Positions 37,279 through 48,829 are shown, counted from the stretch's first letter. The stretch: DNA of 64,000 nt from Artemia franciscana (GCF_032884065.1 NC_088868.1:35738890-35802889); one strand, 5' to 3'. Numbers and translations are program-made. Notes: generated by a model not told the origin, from the sequence alone.

Positions 37279-39019
37279 TAAAAAAAACTAATTTTTTTAG
37301 CTGAATGTAAGAAGCGACATTAAAACTTAAAACGAACAGAAATTACTCCGTATATAAAATGGGTTGTCCCCTCCGCAATCCCTTGCTCTTGACGCTAAAG
37401 CTTTTGATTGTTTTAAAAAGTAGAATTGTGGCAAAGAGTCAAACTTTAGCGTAAAGAGCGAGGGATTGCGGAGGGGACAACCCATTTCATATACGGAGTA
37501 ATTTCTGTTCGTTTTAAGTTTCAATGTCGCTTCTTACATTCAGCTAAAAAAATTAGTTTTTTTTATTTAATTTCTGAACGTTTTTGAATTAATGCATGTT
37601 TGGTTTTGGCTCTCCGCACATAAATTATTAAAATGAAATTTGTATATTAATTCTTTTTTTGGCTAAATGGCTTTCTCTTAGTTTTGATCAGACGATTTTG
37701 AGAAATAAGGGGTGGAGAAGGAGGCCTAGTTGCCCTCCAATTTTTCGGTTACTGAAAAAGGCAACTAGAACTTTTAATTTTTAACGAACGTTTTTATTAG
37801 TAAAAATTCTACGTAACTTAAGAATTAACTTACGTAACAAACTTTCATAATCTTATATTTTTATTATGTATACGAGGGGGTTTGTACCCTCGTTAATACC
37901 TCGCTCTTTACACTAAATCGTAAATTTTGTCCCAATTCTTTAAGAATGACCCCTGAATCAGAAAGGCCGTAGAATAAATAGTTGAAATTACTAAAAATAC
38001 TTTAGCATAAAGAGCAAGGTATGTATCTCCTCCTAAATACCTCGCTCTTTATGCTAAAGTATTTTTAGAACCCCTCATATGCGTAATAATCTCTGTTCGT
38101 TTTAAGTTTCAATGCTACTCCTTCCTTTCATTTGAAAAAACGTTTTCATGTTTATTTTCATTGTTTTCTTATAGTAATGCTAGAAAATCCTGCGCCCTTT
38201 TTCTTTGAATTTTTCTTCCCCTATGACAAATTCCTCCAAGGAAAGATCCTCCAATATAGCCCCATCCCCTCATCCCCACCCCCAAAGAAAATAAAATCCC
38301 CCCGAAAACGTCTGTGCACTTCCCAATAACCATTACTATATGTAAACACTGGTCAAAGTTTGTAACTTGCAACCCCTCCCCCAAGGATTGTGGGGGAGTA
38401 ACTCATCCCCAAAGACATAGTTATTATGGTTTTCGACTATGCTGAACAAAATGGCTATCTCAAAATTTTGATCTCTTGACGTTGGGAAAAAATTGAGCGT
38501 GGGAGGGGGCCTAGATGCCCTCCAATTTTTTTGTTCACTTAAAAAGGGCACTAGAACTTTTCATTTCCGTTAGAATGAGCCCTCTTGCGACATTCTAGGA
38601 CCACTTGGTCGATACGATGACCCCTGGGAAAAAGAAAAAAAAAAAACAACAAACAAATAAACACGCACCCGTGATTTGTCTTCTGGCAAAAAATACAAAA
38701 TTTCACATTTTTGTAGATAGGAGCTTGAAACTTCTACAGTAGGGTTCTCTGATACGCTGAATCTGATGGCGTCATTTTCGTTAAGATTCTACGACTTTTA
38801 GGGGGTGTTTCCCCCTATTTTCTTAAATAATGCAAATTTTCTCAGGCTCGTAACTTTTGATGGGTAAGATTAAACTTGATGAAACTTATATATTTAAAAT
38901 CAGCATTGAAATGCGATTCTTTTGATGTAGCTATTGATATCAAAATTCAATTTTTTAGAGTTTTGGTTACTATTGAGCCGGGTCGCTCCTTACTACAGTT
39001 TGTTACCACGAACTGTTTG
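37279..39019 (+). repeat. Family A, near-complete copy A, inserted with ATTAAA duplication
   Basis: A 1,741-bp non-coding element. It starts 'taaaaaaaactaattttttt' and has a foldback (arms 37,288-37,400 and 37,444-37,556). Next come an AT-rich section, a second weak arm pair near 37,870-38,100, a 'ccctcccccaaggattgtgg' module and a 'cgcacccgtgatttgtcttc' module. It ends in the hairpin acagtttgt/acgaactgt at 38,995-39,016. ATTAAA flanks it at 37,273-37,278 and 39,020-39,025, inside a site that other copies carry once. Class unknown; no protein of its own. Confidence 0.8.
37288..37556. repeat. Foldback within copy A: two 113-bp arms
   Basis: The left arm 37,288-37,400 and right arm 37,444-37,556 are inverted repeats with only a few mismatches, around a 43-bp spacer. 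Both arms carry the variant 'ctgaatgtaagaagcg', whereas other copies have 'ctgaaagtaaggagcg'. Confidence 0.9.
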
Positions 39020-39639
39020 ATTAAACGGCCTTTGTAGTCCAGGGGTCATTCTTAAGGAATAGGAACAAAATTCGACCTTTAGTATAAAGAGCGATGTATT
39101 TACAAGGGGACAAACCCCCTTCCCCAATACTTATTAAAAATATACGAATATAGAAGTTCGTTTCGTAAGTTAATTCGTAAGTTAAGTATATTTCTTACTA
39201 ATAAAAACGTTCGTTAGTAAGTTAAAAGTTCTAGTGGCCTTTTTAAGTAACCAGAAAAATTGGAGGGCAACTAGGCCCACCCCTACCCCACCCCTTTTTT
39301 CCTCAAAATCATCCGATCAAAACTTCGAGAAAGCCATTTAGCCAAAAAGTGAAGTCAATATGCAAATTTCGTTTTAATTATTCATGCACGGTGATCTAAA
39401 ATCAACGCCTGCATTAATTCAAAAACGTTCAGAAATTACATAAAAACAAAACAGGTTTTTTAACTGAAAGTAAGGAGCGACATCAAAACTTAAAACGAAC
39501 AGACATTTTTTCGTATGTGAAAGGGACTGTCCCCTCCTCAACACCCCACTCTTTATGCTAAAGTTTGATTCTTCCTCAAAATTCTACTTTTAAAACAATA
39601 AAAAACTTTAGCGTAAACTATTGTTACAAATATATTCTT

Positions 39640-40360
39640 CCAGCTAAAGGTAGATCAGAGGTTTAGTCTCCTCTTGTTTTTATATGAAACCCCTCAGATG
39701 GAAAGTTTTAAAATGTGAGCTTAAAAGTGCAGTCTTCCTTCTTCCCATAAAAATACCCTTAAAGTTGGTGCACAACTAGATAATGCTCTGTTTCTGTTAG
39801 TTTTATTGCATAAACGGTCTATAAATCGGTTTATTTCTTATGGATTCCATATGTGTTTAGAGATGAATGTGCCACCTTGTTGCATTATGTCACTTCTTTC
39901 AGTATTCTCGAATATTCTAAGTTTTCTCTGAATTTCTCCAAAGAAACTTGGGTTCTACAAAGTAGCCCCAAAATTAGCGTTAACGAAAAGTAACAATTTG
40001 TATTTCATGTTAACTTTGGTTTGTTTAAGAACGTCAAATTTTGTTAGTACCTGTTTTTAGGAGGTGGTGAGATTTGCGAAAATCCTGAAATGTTTGGGGA
40101 TAGTGAAAGAAATTCAGCATTGGGTCTGAGACTGGGATGCTGTATAAATTTCCTTTTGATGATTCTAAGCCGATTAGCTGTCAAAATTTTCACCCAGTTA
40201 TATTTTGCCACTATTCGATCGTCGATGTCGACAATGGTCACGGTGTGTTTGATTCGGGTCTATCATAATTATAGGGGGGGCTCCTCAATCTTCTTTGTTT
40301 ATTTACAAGTTTAATTTGTGTATAAAAAAGCTTTAATACTGAAAATCCTCTCTGAAATAG
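39640..40360. other. No gene recognised
   Basis: Unique-looking DNA. The frames at 40,044-40,241 (minus) and 40,090-40,314 (plus) overlap antiparallel and neither has motif or splice support. Confidence 0.4.
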
Positions 40361-40369
40361 TTCACTAAG

Positions 40370-40560
40370 GCGGCATCCAGGATTTTTATTTTTTTTTGGG
40401 GGGAGGGGGCAGCAAAATCTTTTTAAACTATTCTTTTTCGTTTACATGCATTCTTTTACTTTTTGTGAGTTGAACAATAGTTTTTTTAGGGGGGGGGGAG
40501 GTTCAAACACAGTAACTCCCCTTCACTGGATGCTGCTTGGTGCGCCCCTTAAATTTTTTT
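40370..40560 (+). repeat. Repeat C copy
   Basis: 'gcggcatccaggatttttat' at the left and 'cactggatgctgcttgg' at the right are short inverted ends around G-runs and a 'gtttacatgcattctt' core. It resembles 23,805-23,950. Confidence 0.5.
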
Positions 40561-40829
40561 GTGAGAAGGGGGAGAAAAAGATTCTATGCTGGTATTCATA
40601 AAGCTCATGAGCGTAATTTAATGTTAAGCATGGAATAATTCTGCAATGAAAGGGAGCGCTTCATACCACAGTATCCATATACCAAGCTCAGTCCCAGAAA
40701 ATCATTCGTAATATAAGAAAGTTAGAGCATAGATCTTACATTTCCACTCCCTCCATGTTAATCTGAAAGATTTCTCACTAAGTGTGCTCTAAAAAAAAAT
40801 AGTTTTTGTTCAGATTTCCCCTCTCCCAA

Positions 40830-40945
40830 ACTATTCCCTATTCCCTATTCCCGCCCCGCCCTCTATTCACTATTTCCGATTCATTCTTCTTCATTAGAAC
40901 CGATTCCTTCTGTTCATTATTACGATTCACTATTCCCGCCCTCTA
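40830..40945 (+). repeat. Irregular CTATTCCC-type simple repeat
   Basis: 'ctattccctattccctattc' followed by variants such as 'cactattcccgccctct' repeated over about 110 bp. It sits just upstream of the candidate promoter of gene 2. Confidence 0.6.
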
Positions 40946-40975
40946 GTAACTGGTCTGCAACTATAAAACATTGAG

Positions 40976-41012
40976 TATAAATTAAAAAAGCCTCATTTGT
41001 ATCAATTCAGTC
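40976..41012 (+). promoter_or_regulatory. Candidate core promoter of gene 2
   Basis: TATAAATT at 40,976 lies 33 bases before the A of TCAGTC (41,007-41,012), the classic arthropod initiator and the expected spacing. A second TATAAAA is at 40,962. It is 540 bp upstream of the main exon. The first ATG (41,015) opens only 13 codons and does not splice in frame to the main exon, so the link to gene 2 is unproven. Confidence 0.4.
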
Positions 41013-41317
41013 AAATGAAGTGCCAAAACAAACAATTTATTTGTTTGCTTTCATAGACTGCAAGCGTGTTTAAGGATGTCTTTAAGCCTCTGGAACTAGG
41101 TACTAACTAGATAGCTTTCTGATAGTTTTAATTTGATTGACTATTTCAGAATTTTAATTTGAAATTCTCTATTGTAAGCTTCTTCAATATGCTAAATTTA
41201 ACGGTAGACCTCCTTACTTTTTGGATATATCATCGCATTACTACAATGTTACCATTAAAATCACACAAATATAAAATAAAAATAGATCACGATAAATTCA
41301 AAGACCAAAGGGACCAA

Positions 41318-41339
41318 AAAAAAAAAAAAAAAAAAAAAA
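41318..41339 (+). repeat. Poly-A run
   Basis: Uninterrupted A-run of about 22 bases, between the candidate promoter and the main exon of gene 2. Confidence 0.9.
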
Positions 41340-41548
41340 CGACGTTCAGGCTCACTAGAGCAATGCGACGTTTTATAAATAATATTCTCGAGGTGGTTAG
41401 GTAAAGCTTATGGTTGTCATTGAATATGTTTTCAGGTGAAATTTCACACATTATTTTCGTATGTTTTTCAACACCTTAACAAAATCTATTATAGAGCGGT
41501 ATTTTTTTAAAGGTTAGTTTGAATCAATAAATTTACTTTTCTTTTCAG

Positions 41549-42294
41549 GTCTTATTAGTATGCCTGCTGGGGCTATCACTTGCAACAAAACATGGTGCTG
41601 AACCCCATTTCACAAATACGGCTTCAAAACATCTAAAGCATACAGTTCCAATAGTCAAAATCCCAGCACCAGCTGCCAAACCAGTTCATTTTAAGCCATC
41701 GCACGCCCATCCTCTGCACAAAAAGCCACATTTTGTAAAACCTTTGTCTCACAACACCCTTGCTGTCCCAGTAGCTACTCCAGCCCATAAAATTCATCAG
41801 AAACATGTTCCTGCACCTTTGCATGCTCTGCACCAGAAACATGCTCCTGTTCATCCTATTCATCGACATTCTGCCATCACTCCCGCAATTTCTACCCATA
41901 ATAAGAAACATCATCATGGAAAACGTGACACGGCTTTATCCCAAAACGCCGGGTCCAGTCTAATCAACTTCCAGGTGCAAGAAGTTAATGATATCAACAC
42001 ACAAAACACCAACAACGCAGCAACGGTAAACACTGGGACACCAGCACTTGGTGGCGCTGTCCCACTTACCGGAAATTTTGGAAGATTTCCGACGGGAGGA
42101 GTATCACCCTTTTCTGGAGGTTTCAGCGGTAACCGCTTTGGAAGTTTTCCTGGCCGATTTCCAGGACAGCATTTTGGTGGACATGGACTAGTACATGGAA
42201 TGGGCCACGGACATGGACTGGGAGGCAATCGATTCCCTGTGAACCAATTTGCAGGAAACCAATTTGGAGGTTTCGGTGGTGGTTTTAGACCGCA
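41549..42294 (+). CDS. Gene 2: secreted His-rich, Gly/Phe-tailed protein, main exon
   Basis: Open from the acceptor 'acttttcttttcag' for 248 codons plus two bases. Numbering within the exon: 1-12 VLLVCLLGLSLA is the core of a signal peptide whose start is in an unseen first exon. Residues 13-124 are a His/Lys/Pro/Ala-rich domain with 23 of the protein's 28 His, including the near-duplicate IHQKHVPAPLHA / LHQKHAPVHPIH. Lys-Arg at 125-126 after HHHG looks like a proprotein-convertase site. Then comes an Asn/Gln/Thr-rich linker, and finally a Gly/Phe/Arg-rich tail with GHGLVHGMGHGHGLGG. No Cys follows the leader. It could bind metal or cross-link in an extracellular matrix (inference). The exon ends at CA|GTAAGTAC. 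Unspliced, it stops at TAA (42,296-42,298) after RPQ. The minus-strand frames here are shadows. Confidence 0.8.
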
Positions 42295-42550
42295 GTAAGT
42301 ACAATCAATTCCTCTTATAATTTTTCATAAAATGGCCAAATCTCATTACCTTAATGCATTAAATATGTGACCACAATTTTGATTCCAAAAAAAAATAACA
42401 AGGGGTAAGGACTCAAGGGAAAATTTGGACCATGAATAAAAAAGTACTGCTATTTTGTAAAGAGCTAAATGAAATCCATGAGAAATGGCTGTTTATAAAA
42501 ATACGGTACGAGCTGGGCGAAATTCTGCCTCCTTATTCTAACATATTTAG

Positions 42551-42560
42551 GTTTTCTTGA
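42551..42560 (+). CDS. Gene 2, candidate last exon
   Basis: After 'ttctaacatatttag', a good branch-point plus acceptor, the split codon CA|G gives Gln and then Phe, Ser and TGA, so the protein would end RPQFS. An AATAAA follows 10 bases later. The intron would be 256 bp. Another possible acceptor, near 45,292 ('caatcattttcag'), also opens a frame, so this is a best guess. Confidence 0.35.
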
Positions 42561-42569
42561 ACTGGTATT

Positions 42570-42575
42570 AATAAA
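42570..42575 (+). terminator. Candidate polyadenylation signal of gene 2
   Basis: AATAAA, followed by a G/T-rich stretch ('ggtgactccggttgt'). Confidence 0.35.
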
Positions 42576-42699
42576 GGGCAGGTGACTCCGGTTGTATTCT
42601 TATGAGAAGAATAATTTAAGCCCTTGATGTTTCGTTGAGTACCTAAAGTTTTCTTTGTCCAATATATGCGAAAATTATAAATATCTTTACTTCTACAAC

Positions 42700-43610
42700 T
42701 GCTAACAACTCACTGCAGCAACAAGCCACCTGAGGCCAACAGAGCTAAGCAAGCTCCTCCTCCATCCTAATCTATTCAAAGCCTCCCATTTTAAACCCTC
42801 ATAAGGTTGCTATTTTTGATAAATATTTCCTTACGACATCCTCCCACTCCAGTAGGGGACGATCCGCTCTTTGTTTGGCCCTAGATGGTTGGCCGACAAG
42901 GACAATCTTTGGGAATTGTCATCCTCCATCCGCAGAACGTGTCCTAACCATTTCACCTTTATCTCATTATAGCCCTAGAAAGTAGATCGAACAACATTTT
43001 TCGTACAGGATGCTGTTTGAGATACGGTCTGTCATTGGGGTACCTAAGACAATTCGATGGCAATTTCTTTTGAAAACATCTAGCAACTCTTCTTCTGTTA
43101 AACGGAACGCACATGCTTGATAACCATGCTTGAACACTGTCCCCACTGTAACTTCCAATATTCTAGTTTTAGTTAGCAAACTTATCTTCATATTCTTCCA
43201 AACTTTTTTAACTTTGAAAAATATCCTGGGCTTAGACTATTCGACTTTTTGTATATTCACTTCACCCACCATTTTTACTAATCATATTACCAAAGTAAGA
43301 GAAGCTGTCCAATTGATCGATCTTCTCGTTGCCCAACATCACCTTTTCACCTTCATTTATTCCTAGTCATAGTAGCTTAGTCTCCTTGACATAAATTTTT
43401 GAACATATCCTTGCACCCTGAACTCGCAAAACCTCTAAAAGTTCATTCATTTTGCTAAAATTTTTACCTAGGATGCTTGAATTATCAGCATAATTCAAAT
43501 CTAGGAGAGTTTTACTTCCCCATCTGATTCTGCGCTCTACCATTGCCTTTCCTGTGCTATTTAAAACAAAGTACATCAAAATGATCCCTATAAACGGGGT
43601 ATAAGAAAAC
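42700..43610 (-). mobile_element. LINE fragment with reverse-transcriptase core to 3' end
   Basis: Read on the minus strand from 43,579, the frame contains STGKAMVERRIRWGSKTLL and DLNYADNSSIL, which is the YADD-type catalytic box with the second Asp replaced by Asn. VLRVQGARI and KIYVKETK follow. At 43,191 comes KISLLTKTRILEVTVGTVFK, then RLTEEELLDVFKRNCHRIVL and TDRISNSILYEKC. Further frames down to 42,700 hold the WED and GLRRL-type end. This order is that of an RTE/CR1-like non-LTR element. A gap and several frameshifts show it is dead and 5'-truncated. Confidence 0.8.
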
Positions 43611-43619
43611 CCTGCTTAA

Positions 43620-44880
43620 CTCTTGATTGTCCGGTTAGGTGTCAAATCTAGGGGTTTCCCAAATATAGAACAGTATTCTATCCTTGCAAGGTAGCTTTCA
43701 TTTTACCGGGGGCCAAATCTGTCCCCTGTGAGGTATTCTCAAGCCATAGTTACAACAGTAAAATAAGGGTTTGACCTGTTTACAAAATCAAGAAGATTGC
43801 AGTCCAGGCGTTTGTAGCGCCTAAGTTTGTTACTCAAAAATCACTAGTGACCAATATTGACGGGAGTATTGTTATGGGTATCTGAAATAGATATCCAGCC
43901 GGGCACTTGCCACCCTCCCTGGCCGACCAAATACCTATAAAAAAAATATCACCTTGCGGTACTCGAAAACAAAACTTGGATGCTTCCCACCCAAAACCCT
44001 TTCTTCAAGCATTTGCCCTCGGCCCCATGCGAGAGAAGATTCTGAAGGCAGCATCGAAGAAAAATTTCATTGAATAGGTCTTTGCCTAAGAAATATAATG
44101 ATTGTTTCATATAAATTTTTTCCATGACCCAAAAGTAAAAATCTTAAATATTAAAAGTAAAGAATTGCTCATCTTGACGAAATTTGCCTGCAATCTCAAA
44201 AGAGAAGAGAATCAGTGCTAAAATTTAATAGTTTAATTTCTTATTTAAATTTTGATTAAATTTTAATTAAATTAAAAATTTTTATTTTGTTAAAATTTAA
44301 TCAGTGCTAAAATAATAAAATTCATCAGTATAAATAAATAAATTTGAGCTAAAATTTAAATTTGTGATTTCTTGGAATAAGGATATTTCGGTGGTGGATC
44401 CAAGGAGTCACCGATTTTCCGCAATATGGTGTATTTCTCAGAGTGTTAAGCAGGCCAAACTGTTCTGTTCCATGTGGCCCAATTATGTCAAGAGTTAAGC
44501 ACTCTCTGCGATGCTGTGCATAGTCCCATCACGCTTAGCAGAGTTTCTACATGTGTAGCACATGCCACCTGGTGTACATGACTTCTAGAAGTTACGACTC
44601 CATCGGTTAGATCGCATGTATCCTTCTTCGAAAAACAGCATGACGGTTTTTGGAGGCTCAGTGAGTAGCGATAGATCATTCCACAAATTTGCTATGCATT
44701 TAACATTAAAGATAAACTGTCATATTCATCAGTCATCACAAAGTTTTGTGCACGTCATCAATTATCACCAGAAACTATTAAAAAATTAAATGAAAAAAAA
44801 ATAGTCTAAAGTAAATGTTTAAAGTCAAAGCAACTTTTACACACAAAAAATATCTTAAGAAAATACGTAACCCCTAGTAT
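43620..44880. other. No gene recognised
   Basis: Mixed DNA. An AT-rich block with 'aaatttaat' words lies at 44,220-44,350. A GC-richer block at 44,450-44,690 holds a 63-residue minus frame without motif; it may be an old repeat. A word at 44,010-44,060 ('gcatttgccctcgg') recurs at 45,728, partly in inverted context. Confidence 0.4.
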
Positions 44881-44884
44881 ATTT

Positions 44885-45290
44885 GGTTGCTTTCAGCAGA
44901 ATATTTGATTATAGTAGCTTTTTCATAGCATTCTAATAGGTTTTCCCTCTTCTCAAAAACACTGGATTAAATGGATATGTTTGTGGAATCAGCTATTTGA
45001 AACAGTCTAATTTATCAACGAAAAATTTCATATAAAATTTAAATGTGTTTAGTTTAGTAATCTTAATTTATTAAAGTTGAAATTTATAACTTTAATTTAT
45101 TTATGAATTAGTTTGTCATTTTAATTTATAAAATATATTTTTTTCGTTTAGCTCCACCAGAATATTTTATTATAATAATTTTTGCCTAGCATTCTAATAG
45201 CTTTTCATCTTCTGAAAAACACTGGCAAACATAGTTATGTTTGTAGAATAAGCTATTTGAAACAGTAAAATTTATCAATCATTTTCAGTG
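44885..45290 (+). repeat. Tandem duplication, unit about 250 bp
   Basis: 44,890-45,030 and 45,150-45,285 share 'ccagaatattt-attataatag', 'gcattctaatag-tttt', 'tcaaaaacactgg', 'agctatttgaaacag' and 'tttatcaa'. The copies are diverged by roughly a fifth. Confidence 0.7.
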
Positions 45291-45889
45291 CCACCCAAAA
45301 TATTAAAAGCTTATGTATATTCTTTTCTCAAATCCACACCATTCATTCCAAAAATCACGCCAAAAGCTACAATTCTGTTCTATTAATAAAAGATTCTCAC
45401 AGAAAAAACATAAAGCCATTCCTTGTAATCAACCATTCCTTGTAACCAACCGATTTCTTGTAATTTTCTTAAAATTACACGAAGAGTTTCAATCTTTTGC
45501 AATTTTTTAGTTTTTCAGCCAACACCTACGAATCCATCAACGAAAAATTGAATTTTGGACGTTTTTGAGATCTTTATAATATGAAATTTTAAGATCAACA
45601 TATATTTCGAAATTAATTTGCACCTCCTATGCACAGGGTTGTCACCACAGTCAATTCCCAATGTGCTACAATTGCCTAAATTGGCATGCTATAGCTCTTT
45701 CGTGCTACAGGTTGCAGCCAAGCCTATGCATTTGCCCTCGGAAAATACTGCCTTCAGCACGTTGTCTCGCTTACGGCTGCGCATCTGGTTACTTTGATGA
45801 AAATACTTTTTTTTGTTCAATGTTTTTTCAATTACTTTATCAAGATTCTTTTCACTGAATTAACGTCGAATTCCACACACAAGCTACAA

Positions 45890-47235
45890 TAAACAGTTCG
45901 TGGGAAACAACTGCAAATAAGGAGCGACTCACCCAATAGTAACAAAAAAACAGAATTTGAAAAAAATAGATATACCAATTACATCGGCTTTTTATGCTAA
46001 TTGAAAATATATAAAATTCACTAGGTTTTAAGGTTTTTTATTTTAGGTTTAAGGTTTTAGAGGTTTTAAGTTCCCATCTGCCAAAAGGTAGAATTTGTAC
46101 TTTTCGTCCGAAGAAAGATCATAGATTTTGCTTACCCCCCCCCCTGGTGTGACCATATCGAATCATTGGTTCAAGATCAAGAGAGGGCTGTTTCAAACGA
46201 AAATTTTATTTATAATGTCTGTTTTAAGTGACCAAAACATTAGAGAACAGCTAGATCCCCTTTTCGAGTCCTTTTTTCCCCAAAGTTATCCGATCAAATT
46301 TTTGAGATAGCCACTTGAGACCCCCCAAAAGCCCCTGGGGAAGGGGCTGTAAGTTATGAAATTTACCCATTGTTTTATTGTGAATTTCACAGACATTATC
46401 CGGGGGATTTTCCACGGGGAGAATTTTATGCAGGTAGGGAAATTTTTGGGGTCAATTTTCCCGGAGAAATTTTACACGTAGGGAATTTGGCATTATTCCT
46501 GTAAGAAATAATTTTTATATGTCTTACTTTCTGTTTGGCGTCTCATTTTTACATGTGGAGGTGTTCTGGAGGAATGTTCCGAGTGGAAATTATCAGTAAA
46601 GTAAGAATTGTCTGTGGGGGGGGGGTTCCGTGGGGGGATGATTTTCTGTTGGATAAATTCTGCATTGGCAAATTTTTTAGCAGGAGATATTTCCTTGAAG
46701 AGCTTGAAAGAGCTTTCCTTAAGAGAAAATTTCCTGGGTTCGGGGGGAGGGGAAGAAATTAAATAAAAAACAAGTCTTTTTTTTAATGAAAATAGGCTAA
46801 GAAGAATTTCCCAGGTGGAATTGTCCGCCGTAAATTTTCCGGGGGACATCTTCACTGACGATGGAATTGCTCTCGGTAATTTTTTGGGGAAGGGATTGTA
46901 TATGGCAGGATCGTTCCATGGAGGATGTTTTCGTGGAGGACAAATTTACATTAAAAGAAAAACGTATTTTCTGGTATTTTTAGAAAACGATCAGAAATTA
47001 AGAAAGAACAAGTTTTTCAACAGAAAATAAGGACAATGATTAAAAGTTAAAACGGAAAGAAACTATTCTGTATATGAGGGAGGATTTCCCTTCCTCAATA
47101 CAACTGATCTTTACGCTAAAGTTTGACTTTTTGTCCCAGTTCTTCAAGAACAAAACCTGAAACACAATGGCCGTTAAATTAGAAATGGAAGCTTTTTAAA
47201 GCACTGAAAAAGTAACGATAACAACAATAACTGAA
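45890..47235 (-). repeat. Family A, reverse copies in series
   Basis: Begins with a decayed reversed hairpin ('aaacagttcgtgggaaacaa') and 'gactcacccaatagtaac'. The middle module (46,130-46,480) and a second, partly duplicated middle (46,500-46,960) follow, then a foldback arm at 47,005-47,150. The frames at 46,493-46,855 and 46,535-47,030 lie in this repeat. Confidence 0.65.
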
Positions 47236-47239
47236 AAAA

Positions 47240-48820
47240 CTAAATAAGGAAAGTAAAGAAAATTTTCTCTATATGCCATACACATACCAACCAACCTGCC
47301 CAAGTTCTTCATACCTATTTAAATTTCTATCACATAATGTAAAAACCAAACCATTCCTCCCATCAAAAACACCCGTAAAATTTGATGCTTAATTCTTTTT
47401 TCATCAAATACTTGCATTTTAATTTATTTTCCTAATTCTCCAAGATTATGGCTAAAATGGGAATTCTTGTAATGAACTTTTGAAAAAGAACAGAATCATC
47501 CACGCAAAAACATTAGAATCCTACAGATGCTTCCCAATGTTTCTTGGAAAGCTTGTCCTTTTCATCAGCTTTTTAAAAGACTACGTCAAAAACTACAACT
47601 CTATGCACTTACTTCGAATTCTAGTAAAACCAATAGAGACTCGCGCTGTAAATTCGTACTTGAAAACTCCAATGGATGCTTCATAGTCTTGTAAACCTGC
47701 AAGTTCAAACTCGTTTTTTTTCAAAATAAAAAGAGGCTCCTATATATTAGGCCTAAAGAGAGAGAAGACTCAAGAGATAAAGAGACCTAAGAGACCTAAG
47801 AGACCTAACGAGACCTAAAGAGAGAGAGAGATACTAGTACTAGAAAAACGTACATAAAGTAAAGTACTTATTGACATAAAATAATCAATTCATGATTACA
47901 TAACAGGCACGACATTAGGCAGACACTCTCCCTCTTTGTTTCTAAATTTTTAAACATAAAAATTATTCCAAAAAGAGAAAAAAAATCCTAAAAAACGGGT
48001 AATTATAGTATCACAGTTTCGGCCTCTCAAGTAAAATTCTCTCTTCAATCTTTGAAGAATAATTGAAACACTGTCTCTGAATTGCAATTTTTTAAATTAA
48101 AATTTGGTCTTGTCGCTTTTTTCATTTCCTGCCATTAATATTGATTCCCGTCCCCTTAAATCTTTTTTTTTAATTGTAATCGTTTTGTATCTGAACTTTG
48201 GATAATTTTTATATATGATAATCCAAATTTATTATAATAATGTCTGCTAAATTGTTCACTTTTCTCTTAAAAACAAGCTGATGATATTTCCATTTTGAAG
48301 CAACAACAATTAAACATTCCTATATATTTTCAGTGGCCATTTCAACCGACCGATGTTCTTCTAATGTTTGACGACAATACGACTTTAAAACTGTGTTTGT
48401 TTTATATTGTTATTTATATTTTTTTTTTAATAAAAAGAGTACAATACCCTTGCGATATTAGAGTTCAGTATTTAGAAAGTACTGTAACGAAAGAAAAGTG
48501 ATGTGATTCTTGATTCATATTCAAATCCGCTGAAGATATAATCTGTGTGCTAAATACGATATGAGCAAAATAAATATCACTGGACTGCTGGTCATGACAA
48601 ATTACATTACGGGCGTGGGCAGGGGATACGGGGAAATGGGTCAGTTTAAACCAGAAATACTATAAAATTTGCATTTTTTTAGTATGTAACGACTACCACC
48701 CCTGAAATGAACAGTGCCTATCCAACATCCAAAATGGAAAACTAGTTACAACTCTGAATGACTGTGGAACCCCACTGCCTCTTAATCAAAACAAAGATCT
48801 TTTTCTTAAGATACTGCTGA
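47240..48820. other. No gene recognised; contains an AGAGACCTA repeat
   Basis: A short tandem repeat of 'agagacctaa' lies at 47,750-47,840 and grades into (GA)n. Frames at 47,480-47,686 and 48,295-48,501 are the longest. The second ends beside an AATAAA (48,569) but has no convincing exon start. I do not call either. Confidence 0.4.
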
Positions 48821-48829
48821 AACGCCCTT

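Larger units (their letters stand above)
36035..39618 (-). repeat. Family A, reverse host copy split by another family A copy
   Basis: The reverse-orientation text runs 36,035-37,278. It contains a purine-rich middle, a foldback arm at 36,590-36,690, 'attctaattaaatggccttt' at 36,726, and a second arm at 37,120-37,220. It resumes at 39,020 ('attaaacggcctttgtagtc') and runs to 39,618, where it stops just inside a foldback arm. The 1,741 bp between belong to a forward copy. The two halves join in register at ATTAAA. Confidence 0.75.

Noticed and set aside
41633-42228. Minus-strand frames of 94 and 104 residues
   Set aside because: They are antisense shadows of gene 2, whose frame has splice sites and a secretory leader.
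42967-43579. Treating the reverse-transcriptase frames as a working host gene
   Set aside because: They belong to a frameshifted, 5'-truncated LINE fragment.
45292-45430. An alternative last exon for gene 2 after 'caatcattttcag'
   Set aside because: It opens a frame of about 47 residues, but the composition is unlike the rest of the protein and the intron would span a LINE relic. The site at 42,551 is nearer and has a polyadenylation signal. Not excluded.
46493-46855. A 120-residue minus frame
   Set aside because: It is inside the middle module of family A.
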